Shown here: positions 15,058 to 21,906 of the stretch, in pieces
How the letters are laid out: each line of letters begins with the position of its first letter
How positions within the stretch are numbered: the first letter of the stretch is position 1
Assembly: GCA_015064855.1 (NCBI GenBank)
Contig: SVRK01000017.1
Coordinates: 1-41,026 of the forward strand
Origin: Oscillospiraceae bacterium
GTDB lineage: Bacteria; Bacillota; Clostridia; Oscillospirales; CAG-272
Length of the DNA: 41,026 nt
Reading direction: 5' to 3'
Made by a program: the position numbers and the translations under genes
The notes under the pieces: model-generated
What the model was told of the DNA's origin: nothing
The model's database searches: none
Seen by the model: the letters and a program-made list of their open reading frames with translations, nothing else

Positions 15058-15720
15058 TTACTTTTCTTCGTTTGTTTCGTTAGGACCTACGCGGTATTGA
15101 CGGTGATGATGTCCGTGCTTGCGTTTACGCTTGGAGTTGATTTTGTTAGTAGCTATGAAAACAAGCTTGATAGCCACAGGAACGATAAGCACACACATAG
15201 CAAATTCAAATATGAAGTTTACAGAAGCATATCCCCAGAAGAGTATAGATGCGTCAACAAAGCCCTCGCCTGCATCCTGAAACTTTGACAGGTCATCTGT
15301 CATAAAGGCAAGAGCACCAAGCATAAAGAGTCCTGTGTTTACTACAGGAATAACGACACCTGCTACAAACATTGCAAAAATATCGTTTACTCTTAAAAGA
15401 AATTTATATGTGATACCTGCAACAAAGCCACAGGCTGTACCTTTAACGATAACAGTAACAAGCGTACCAAACGCATCGATTGCTAAAAATCCCCAAGTGG
15501 AAGGCAAGCAAAGTGCAACCACCGAGAAAATAAAGCCAAGCCAAGCGCCGATATAAGGACCGCATAAAACTGCACCGATAAGAATTGGAATAAGTCCAAG
15601 GGCGGTAGAAAACGGTCCAAAAACAGGGGTAATGCCTATAACCTGAAAAATAATAACAAGTGCAGTCATAACCGCTGCCATAACCAGTTTTTTAGTATCA
15701 AAGGTCTTTTTTGTCTTCAT
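15058..15720 (-). CDS. ECF transporter substrate-binding (S) component
   Basis: The 220-residue membrane protein has five to six helices and an N-terminal L-V-M-A-A-V-M-T-A-L motif; small residues and A-x3-A patterns in helix 1 bind the ECF module. It also has the G-A-V-L-C-G-P-Y-I-G-A-W-L-G-F and K-G-T-A-C-G-F-V-A-G patterns of the FolT/PanT-like S-component superfamily. The C-terminal tail is basic and His-rich. It would capture a vitamin and use a shared energising module encoded elsewhere; the vitamin cannot be told. The start is preceded by GGAGGA. Own promoter at 15764-15792. Confidence 0.8.
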   Translation of the reverse strand: MKTKKTFDTKKLVMAAVMTALVIIFQVIGITPVFGPFSTALGLIPILIGAVLCGPYIGAWLGFIFSVVALCLPSTWGFLAIDAFGTLVTVIVKGTACGFVAGITYKFLLRVNDIFAMFVAGVVIPVVNTGLFMLGALAFMTDDLSKFQDAGEGFVDASILFWGYASVNFIFEFAMCVLIVPVAIKLVFIATNKINSKRKRKHGHHHRQYRVGPNETNEEK

Positions 15721-15763
15721 TATATTCCTCCGCTAAAATGTCAAAGTAAATAACAATAAAAAT

Positions 15764-15792
15764 ATTCTACCACAAACAAAAGCCTTTGTCAA
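15764..15792 (-). promoter_or_regulatory. Promoter of the ECF S-component gene
   Basis: Minus strand TTGACA (15787-15792), 17 bases, TAGAAT (15764-15769). The remaining 15793-15925 shows no further signal. Confidence 0.8.
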
Positions 15793-15925
15793 TAAACAAC
15801 GCGCCCCATAAGGAAAATTTTTTAAAAATATTAAGACAAGCTTATTTTCCCCACTCGGAAACTGGCAAAGTTGATTATTTTTCCTATTTTTGATCTGTGA
15901 CTTGTTAAAAACGAAACAACCAAAT

Positions 15926-16066
15926 TTGACAATAATAAAAAAACATTGTATAATAAAATTATAAAGCAGTATAAAATTTATTTTAAAATTTATAGGGAAG
16001 CTGTAACCTTTTGTATAAAAAAGCCGTCTTAATGGTTAAGGATGCCATAAGTGGCAGAAAAGGAGG
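15926..16066 (+). promoter_or_regulatory. Shared promoter and leader, copy 1
   Basis: TTGACA (15926-15931), 17 bases, TATAAT (15949-15954), then a leader of about 110 bases ending in AGGAGG. Small stems CTTAA-TGG-TTAAG and TGCCA-TAAG-TGGCA lie just before the ribosome binding site. Nearly the same sequence precedes the genes at 21078 and 21907. Confidence 0.75.
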
Positions 16067-16075
16067 ATGCTGACT

Positions 16076-17287
16076 ATGAAAAAGAGTTTTTGGATTTACA
16101 TATTAGCTTTGGTTCTTGGGCTTACGCTTTTATGCGGTTGTGGTGAAATTGACACAAGCACCGACACAGAAACCGACACCGAAACGGAAATAGCGGACAG
16201 CTCGACTGATACCGAAGCAAACACAGAAGCAGTTGACAGCTCGACCGACACCGAAAGCAATATAGAAACGGATACAGAGTCAGACACGGAAACAGATAGC
16301 TCCACAGAAACCGGGACTAAAACCGACACCGAAAGCGATACATCAATTGACACGCCTATTGATACCAATAAAGATATAAATTCTTATCAAGTGCAAAAAT
16401 ACTATAAAGAAATCGGTTCAGGTTATAGAAACTATCCCCAAGAGGAGAATGACTATAACGGTGAAGGCGTTTATACAGGCGTTGGTCTTACCGAGGACTA
16501 TTTGAAAGATCCAATATTTATCGATAGCGGATTTGAAATGAAGCAGGAATCTCTTTATAAAATTGTTGATTCATTTGAAGAATTAGAGGCGTTTTCCTTG
16601 TTAAACCGTGACGAGGTTGAAGAAGATGTTTTTGAAAACAATTATATCGTTGTGATTTTACATTATTTTATAGGTCCATCCTCGGGCAATCAAATGACGT
16701 TGGGCTTTTATGACGGCTTTAACGTTTACAAAAACGGGAAAGAGTCGGTAATAACCTTAGATAAGTGCTATAACTATGGATACGATGCAACAGAGGATGA
16801 AAGAGACGTATATAGATTGCACTTTATTGTAGTTCCCAAAACCGAGATGCTTTACACCGATGAGGTTAATAAAATAAACATAAATGAAAACAAAGTAGAA
16901 CAGTATAACATTGAAATCCACAAGGTTGAAGCAGAAGCCGAAGAAACAAAAGCATATTATTTTTCAAGCTCTTCAGAACTTAAAAACAAGCTTGAGCTTT
17001 TTGACGCAAATATCTTTATATCAGGACCGTATATAGCAGTCCATTTGAGTGAGGAAATAAAAACAGACTATCTTGTTAATGAATTTAGGTATGAAAATGG
17101 TGAAATTTTCATAACCGTTGAAATTTACGAAACGACAAAAGCGTACTATCAACATCAAATCTGTGGAAATTTGATTATAGTATCATTAAAACCTCATAGA
17201 GGTGATTTGGAAATAAATCTTCCAAATGACATCGCACCCGAGTGCAAGGTAAACGTTGTTTTTGAATATTTTGTTGCGATGGAATGA
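16076..17287 (+). CDS. Modular lipoprotein with acidic Ser/Thr repeat linker (signal type A)
   Basis: The 403-residue protein has lipobox L-C-G-C (Cys22). A low-complexity linker follows to about residue 105, made of S-T-D-T-E-T-D-T-E-type units. The C-terminal part holds two similar beta-rich domains, each with an F-x-E-N-Y-I-V-V-I/L-like strand, loosely resembling the PrcB C-terminal domain; I hold that comparison weakly. It is anchored outside the membrane, with the linker acting as an acidic spacer. I chose ATG 16076 (9 bases after AGGAGG); the upstream ATG at 16067 is too close to the binding site. First of a run of related lipoproteins. Confidence 0.7.
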   Translation: MKKSFWIYILALVLGLTLLCGCGEIDTSTDTETDTETEIADSSTDTEANTEAVDSSTDTESNIETDTESDTETDSSTETGTKTDTESDTSIDTPIDTNKDINSYQVQKYYKEIGSGYRNYPQEENDYNGEGVYTGVGLTEDYLKDPIFIDSGFEMKQESLYKIVDSFEELEAFSLLNRDEVEEDVFENNYIVVILHYFIGPSSGNQMTLGFYDGFNVYKNGKESVITLDKCYNYGYDATEDERDVYRLHFIVVPKTEMLYTDEVNKININENKVEQYNIEIHKVEAEAEETKAYYFSSSSELKNKLELFDANIFISGPYIAVHLSEEIKTDYLVNEFRYENGEIFITVEIYETTKAYYQHQICGNLIIVSLKPHRGDLEINLPNDIAPECKVNVVFEYFVAME

Positions 17288-17344
17288 AGACAGTTCCTTG
17301 TCTTCGTTGAACATTTAAAAGCAAACGAATAGGAGATAACAAAA

Positions 17345-17989
17345 ATGAAAAAAAGATTAATAGCTATTATTTTGTGTGCTTTTTGTGTGATTTCAGCTTG
17401 TATGCTGGCTTCATGCGGTGACAATGTTGATACAAGCACAGACACCGAAACGGATACGGAAACAGTTGATAGCTCAACTGATACCGAAACGGATACGGAA
17501 GCTGACAGCTCAACAGACACCGAAAGCAATATAGAAACAGATACAGAGTCAGACACGGAAACAGATACCTCCACAGGAACCTCCACGAAAACTGAAACGG
17601 AAACAGAAGCTCAAACTGATACCGATACCGAAACGGAAATAATTGACAGTTCAATCGAAACTGACATTGAGACAGAAAAGAATTCCGAAAGTGACACAAG
17701 TACAGAAAATGAAGCTGATATTATAAGCAAGGGAGAAGCTATATTAATAGCCACAATTCATTATTATTATTTTTATTCTCCTGATTCTCCGTCAATGCCA
17801 TCTCACATAAAAACTCCTGAATGTATACATCCTAAAATAGAGGAGGAAAACCCTAATTATTGGTATATTACAATGCACGAAATATGTAATGGACATGAAG
17901 GTTTCTCGTGCGTTATAAAAGGTGGAGGGCCTATTTACGTCATAGATAAGAATAGCGGAGAAATAGTTGATATTATTGCTCAAGAGTGA
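17345..17989 (+). CDS. Modular lipoprotein (signal type B) with a C-terminal immunity-like domain
   Basis: The 214-residue protein has lipobox L-A-S-C (Cys24), an acidic S/T/D/E repeat linker to about residue 125, then a domain of about 90 residues. That domain ends G-G-G-P-I-Y-V-I-D-K-N-S-G-E-I-V-D-I. The ending resembles NTF2-fold immunity or PepSY-like proteins, where a Y-V-x-I-x-K-x-x-G-x-I strand is common. If so, it could be a membrane-tethered immunity protein beside the Rhs remnant that follows; this is inference. The first 80 bases are nearly identical to the gene at 19533. RBS AGGAG precedes the ATG. Confidence 0.65.
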   Translation: MKKRLIAIILCAFCVISACMLASCGDNVDTSTDTETDTETVDSSTDTETDTEADSSTDTESNIETDTESDTETDTSTGTSTKTETETEAQTDTDTETEIIDSSIETDIETEKNSESDTSTENEADIISKGEAILIATIHYYYFYSPDSPSMPSHIKTPECIHPKIEEENPNYWYITMHEICNGHEGFSCVIKGGGPIYVIDKNSGEIVDIIAQE

Positions 17990-18002
17990 GATTTAGGCAT
18001 AT

Positions 18003-18025
18003 CGGTATGCCATAACGGCATACCG
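18003..18025 (+). terminator. Hairpin after the type B lipoprotein gene
   Basis: CGGTATGCC / GGCATACCG, 9 bp with a 5-base loop. There is no clear T-run, so termination is uncertain. Confidence 0.5.
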
Positions 18026-18094
18026 ACAACCTCAATTTTCACCAAGCTTGCGAAAAATCTTACATTTTGCCAAATACCAAAGACAATAGATAGT

Positions 18095-18999
18095 GTGTTG
18101 TCTGTCTACATCTTTACAAAAAATCTTCAGGGCGATAAAATAGGTATATACGATAGTACAGGAAGCATTGTAGTTCAATATTACTATAATGCTTGGGGAG
18201 AATTGTATAGTGCCAGCTATTATCCCGAAAGCGAACACATATTAGAGGCTAACCCATTCCGTTACAGAGGCTATTATTTCGACCAAGAAACAGGGTTCTA
18301 TTACTTAGCAGATACTACGACCCCGAAATAAAGAGATTTATTAGCGCGGATAGTTATATTACAACAGGACAAGGCTTAAACGGATGTAATATGTTTGCAT
18401 ACGCTTTAAACAATCCTATTCTATTTGTTGATGCCAATGGATATTCAGCAACGGCTGGAGTTGCTGTAGCTGGAACTGCTATTGTGGCTGGAACTTTAAA
18501 GGCAATAGGAATCGGTGCTGCAATAGCATTAACTACCGCGGTCGTGATTGGTGTAAGCTATGAAGTGGCGACCTCTCCCACCGTTCGTGATTTTGTAGTG
18601 GACATTTGGGTTTCTGTTTCAAATGTATTCGAAACAGAAAAAGAAGAGGTTGTTGAGTCGGATAATATAGAAAACAAAAATCCTTCTTCAACATATATAT
18701 ATCGATATGGTTCGATTTTATATCCTACAGGAAAAGATGTATTCTTGTTTGAGCCGACAGTTATTTTGGTTGGATTGTCATTTTCTTTAGACCCACCTAA
18801 AAATCCAAATATTTCATATTATATGACGACTATGGAAGAATTGAATAATTCAGGCACTTTTATTGCTGTTAACGATCATGGAAGACATGTAACTGTTATG
18901 CCAACTGGTAAATATGGAAGCATTTTTACTTGGTATTATGATGGTGAGCATCATTCATATACATATGAATTGAAAAGATTGTGCGTTAAAGTGAATTAA
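18095..18999 (+). pseudogene. Orphan Rhs C-terminal tip with toxin-type extension, frameshifted
   Basis: From about 18110 the sequence reads N-L-Q-G-D-K-I-G-I-Y-D, then N-P-F-R-Y-R-G-Y-Y-F-D-Q-E-T-G-F-Y-Y-L. This is the conserved Rhs/YD-repeat core end. After a frame break near 18308 it continues as Y-Y-D-P-E-I-K-R-F-I-S-A-D...G-C-N-M-F-A-Y-A-L-N-N-P-I in the frame of the open segment 18391-18999. Against the usual Y-L-Q-S-R-Y-Y-D-P, four bases are missing. The bulk of an Rhs protein is absent upstream. After the core come a hydrophobic pre-toxin stretch and about 110 residues of variable C-terminus (ending with G-R-H-V-T-V and H-H-S-Y-T-Y-E-L), the expected place of a toxin whose activity I cannot name. 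Confidence 0.8.
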
Positions 19000-19013
19000 C
19001 AAGGAGAAATTAT

Positions 19014-19439
19014 ATGGACAAAAATACTATCATAGAAATGTTAAGTTGCGATAATGCAAAAGAAATTCAAGAAAAAGGGATAGAGCTTGCGTTGTTAGAA
19101 AACAATTTGGATTTTGTAATATATCACTCTTCAAACCCTGAATATGCAAACAATTGTGCAAAGATATTTTCGTCTTTAGATTATGAAAAAAGCAAACAAT
19201 ATATTAACGATTTGTTTACTTGGATTGAAGATATGAATAATGTTGGAGCGTTTGAAATTTATGATTATTTAAAAACTGCTCCGGCTGATATTATATTTAA
19301 AGATTTTTTGGTTGCGCTAGATAGTGCAGAAAAAAGAAAAGATAAACATGCCATGTCAATTTTGTTAATGTTATTAAAGGATAATGAAGGCTTAAGAAAT
19401 AAAAGACAGGGAAAGACAGGGGACGGTGGGTTGTCCTAA
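19014..19439 (+). CDS. Probable immunity protein for the Rhs tip
   Basis: The 141-residue cytoplasmic alpha-helical protein starts 14 bases after the Rhs tip stop with AAGGAGA in front. This position is typical of a polymorphic-toxin immunity gene. The segment F-T-W-I-E-D-M-N-N-V-G-A-F-E-I-Y-D-Y-L resembles DUF5071-type proteins, which often serve as immunity factors. The last 12 or so residues (from about R-Q-G-K-T-G-D-G-G) are read from the dispersed repeat at 19415-19455, so the original C-terminus has probably been replaced. Immunity is inferred from position and fold, not shown. Confidence 0.6.
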   Translation: MDKNTIIEMLSCDNAKEIQEKGIELALLENNLDFVIYHSSNPEYANNCAKIFSSLDYEKSKQYINDLFTWIEDMNNVGAFEIYDYLKTAPADIIFKDFLVALDSAEKRKDKHAMSILLMLLKDNEGLRNKRQGKTGDGGLS

Positions 19440-19455
19440 TGGGCAACCCTAACCC
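19415..19455 (+). repeat. Dispersed hairpin repeat R, copy 1
   Basis: The core is GGGTTGTCC-TAATG-GGCAACCC, a 9-bp stem with one G-T pair. Near-identical copies lie at 21621-21661 and 21704-21743. Copy 1 supplies the end and stop codon of the immunity gene. Confidence 0.8.
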
Positions 19456-19532
19456 TGCCGAGCCTTGCGAAAAATGACGAAAATTAAGAATTTTCAACAA
19501 AAGAAACTACCGACGAATAGGAGGTAACAAAA

Positions 19533-20744
19533 ATGAAAAAAAGATTAATAGCTATTATTTTGTGTGCTTTTTGTGTGATTTCAGCTTGTATGCTGGCTTC
19601 ATGCGGTGACAACGTTGACACAAGCACCGACACCGAAACGGAAACAGTTGATAGCTCGACCGACACTGATAGAGAAACGGAAGTGCTTGACAGCTCGACC
19701 GACACCGAAAGCAATATCGAAACAAATACAGAGTCAGACACGGAAACAGATACCGAAAGCGATACTCAAGTGTCTGACAGTTCAACTGATACCGAAAGCG
19801 AGAGCGAAGCTGATGAAACAGATACCTCCACGGAAACTGAAACAGATACCTCCACGGAAACTGAAACGGAAACCGAGACTGAAAGCGAAATCGAAACGGA
19901 AGAAGCTGACAGTTCAACTGGCACGGAAACCAACGAGGAACAAAACAATTCTGACATTTCAAATTTGACGGTAGCGGAAAAGAGAAATCGTAAAGTTGAG
20001 TTGTATTTTCAAAACCATTTTCAAATAACATATTTAGAATTTTGTATTGAGAAAAACGAGGACGGAAATCAATATGTTGTGTACGCTCCTAATTACTATA
20101 ACTACTGCATATACGTTGAATGCATCGACACAACCGCCGATGTTTGGAACAAAATTAATATTCTTGAAGCGGACTTTCTAAAAAAGGAAAGAGTTAATAT
20201 TGATGCAGTTATATTACCAGACAACGTGGTTATGATTGTTTTCCCTAATTTCGATTCGTATAATTCTTGTCAAGAAAAGCTTCTCAATGATTTGAGCGAA
20301 TTGAATTCTACCGAGAGAATTATTGTTGATTTTTTCAATGCTCAAAATGGAACCAAGATAATTGAAAACAGCTATGATTATATTGAATTAGAAGGCGACT
20401 ATATCTTTAATAAAGACACATTTATTCAAAGTTATGAAGAGTTTACAACTCAATTTAATGACGTATTGGAACGCAATACAGAATTGCAAAAAATCACAGA
20501 AAAAACCTTTGAAGAAAACTATCTATTTGTTATTCATCATAACCGTTACGGAAAGGTTGAAATAAGTGATGCGATGCTACACGGAGATACTATTTATTTT
20601 ACAATAAACCGATATGAAGACGGAAAGCTACACGATGCTATTCTTCATATGTATGAATGTATTGTGATAGTTCCCAAGGCAAACATCGGAGAACTAAATC
20701 AACAGATAAAAATTGAGACTGTCAGTGTTGATATAGTAATATAA
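19533..20744 (+). CDS. Modular lipoprotein with long acidic repeat linker (signal type B)
   Basis: The 403-residue protein shares its first 28 or so residues almost exactly with the gene at 17345 (lipobox L-A-S-C, Cys24). An S/T/D/E linker runs to about residue 145. The C-terminal part has two beta-rich stretches; the second (F-E-E-N-Y-L-F-V-I-H-H...Y-E-C-I-V-I-V-P-K) matches the pattern of the 16076 protein, so these C-termini are diverged copies of one domain. Surface lipoprotein of unknown role. RBS AGGAGG precedes the ATG. Confidence 0.7.
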   Translation: MKKRLIAIILCAFCVISACMLASCGDNVDTSTDTETETVDSSTDTDRETEVLDSSTDTESNIETNTESDTETDTESDTQVSDSSTDTESESEADETDTSTETETDTSTETETETETESEIETEEADSSTGTETNEEQNNSDISNLTVAEKRNRKVELYFQNHFQITYLEFCIEKNEDGNQYVVYAPNYYNYCIYVECIDTTADVWNKINILEADFLKKERVNIDAVILPDNVVMIVFPNFDSYNSCQEKLLNDLSELNSTERIIVDFFNAQNGTKIIENSYDYIELEGDYIFNKDTFIQSYEEFTTQFNDVLERNTELQKITEKTFEENYLFVIHHNRYGKVEISDAMLHGDTIYFTINRYEDGKLHDAILHMYECIVIVPKANIGELNQQIKIETVSVDIVI

Positions 20745-20794
20745 AACGCAAAAAAGGGTGCGTATAAGGGGGTTGCCCTTCGTGTTTCAACGGC

Positions 20795-20841
20795 GCACAC
20801 CGTTCGTCATTCTGAACGTAGCTGAAGAATCTACGGTGTGC
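20795..20841. repeat. Short repeat with terminal inverted repeats
   Basis: GCACACCGT and ACGGTGTGC enclose CATTCTGAACGTAGCTGAAGAATCT, itself imperfectly palindromic. The core resembles a dispersed intergenic repeat seen in many gut bacteria. 20745-20928 otherwise shows only hairpin-like G+C-rich pieces. Confidence 0.6.
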
Positions 20842-20928
20842 TTTACAAAAATGACGAAATAATATAGAAAAGAGTTGCACTATTTGGGGTTCACTTCAAA
20901 GGGGCAACCCTTTTTATATTTTTGCTAT

Positions 20929-21070
20929 TTGACAATAATAAAAAAACATTGTATAATAAAATTAGAAAGCAGTATAAAATTTATTTTAAAATTTTTAGGG
21001 AAGCAGTAACCTTTGGTATAAAAATCCGTCTTAATGGTTAAGGATGCCATAAGTGGCAGAAAAGAAGGAT
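20929..21070 (+). promoter_or_regulatory. Shared promoter and leader, copy 2
   Basis: TTGACA (20929-20934), 17 bases, TATAAT (20952-20957), and a leader nearly identical to 15926-16066. The ribosome binding site here is the weaker AGAAGGA. Confidence 0.75.
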
Positions 21071-21077
21071 ACTGACT

Positions 21078-21605
21078 ATGAAAAAGAGTATATGGATTTA
21101 CATATTAGCTTTGGTTCTCGGGCTTTTGCTTTTTTTGGTTTCTTGTGGCACCTCTAAAAATGGGTATTACATATTTTCTGAAATTCAGGAACTTGAAAAT
21201 ATGGAACTGCAGTTTGAAGAATATGGCGAGGTTGATCGATATAACGATACTTCTAAAGACAAAAACATAAAAGAAATGCAATATGATAGATTTTATGGTG
21301 CGTACTACAAATGCGAAGATTTTGAATTTGAGATTTTTGCATACGAGTTTTCTAACATATATAATGCAAAAAAATATTTTCAAAATGTAACAGGCAAAGA
21401 ATGTAAAACAACGGTGAATTTTGGGACAACATCTGGAATGTCGCAAAAAACTCAAATGATTGTTATTAATCAGGAAAACGCATATTTAATATTGTTTGAA
21501 AATGAATTTGCGAAAGAAATAGAGAATTTTTTATCCGAAAATTTCGCACTTCATTTAGTGTATGATGAGGAGTTTGGATGGACGGTAGAGAAAACAGTGA
21601 ACTGA
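21078..21605 (+). CDS. Short lipoprotein of the array, without repeat linker (signal type A)
   Basis: The 175-residue protein shares the type A signal peptide with the genes at 16076 and 21907 but has lipobox L-V-S-C (Cys23) and no S/T/D/E linker. The mature part is a small alpha/beta domain with an aromatic, acidic N-terminal half; I do not recognise it. It shows that promoter, leader and signal peptide were copied as a unit and joined to an unrelated domain. Followed by repeat R. Confidence 0.65.
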   Translation: MKKSIWIYILALVLGLLLFLVSCGTSKNGYYIFSEIQELENMELQFEEYGEVDRYNDTSKDKNIKEMQYDRFYGAYYKCEDFEFEIFAYEFSNIYNAKKYFQNVTGKECKTTVNFGTTSGMSQKTQMIVINQENAYLILFENEFAKEIENFLSENFALHLVYDEEFGWTVEKTVN

Positions 21606-21620
21606 AGATAGAGCAAATAA

Positions 21621-21743
21621 GACAGGTGACGGTGGGTTGTCCTAATGGGCAACCCTAACCCGAAAAAGCCTTCCCCTTTGAGGGGAAGGTGTCGGCTTGT
21701 GAAGACAGAGAACGGTGGGTTGTCCTAACGGGCAACCCTTTTT
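21621..21743 (+). repeat. Two copies of repeat R around a second hairpin
   Basis: Repeat R occurs at 21621-21661 and 21704-21743; the second ends in a T-run and can terminate transcription. Between them (about 21665-21699) TTCCCC-TTTGA-GGGGAA sits inside AAGCC/GGCTT, another short dispersed palindrome. Confidence 0.75.
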
Positions 21744-21756
21744 ATATTTTAGTTAT

Positions 21757-21896
21757 TTGACAATAATAAAAAAACATTGTATAATAAAATTAGAAAGCAG
21801 TATAAAATTTATTTTAAAATTTTTAGGGAAGCTGTAACCTTTGGTATAAAAAATCCGTCTTAATGGTTAAGGATGCCATAAGTGGCAGAAAAGGAG
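21757..21896 (+). promoter_or_regulatory. Shared promoter and leader, copy 3
   Basis: TTGACA (21757-21762), 17 bases, TATAAT (21780-21785), and a leader almost identical to copies 1 and 2, ending in AGGAGG. Confidence 0.75.
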
Positions 21897-21906
21897 GATA
21901 CTGACT

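Noticed and set aside
15926..16075. Known riboswitch class in the shared leader
   Set aside because: I compared it by eye with c-di-GMP, preQ1 and glutamine types and found no matching core.
16096..16368. Minus-strand open frame opposite the repeat linker (similar ones opposite the other linkers)
   Set aside because: Low-complexity repeats leave several frames open; the plus strand has signal peptide and RBS.
18308..18312. Programmed frameshift in the Rhs tip
   Set aside because: There is no slippery run at the break and the rest of the Rhs gene is missing, so simple decay is more likely.
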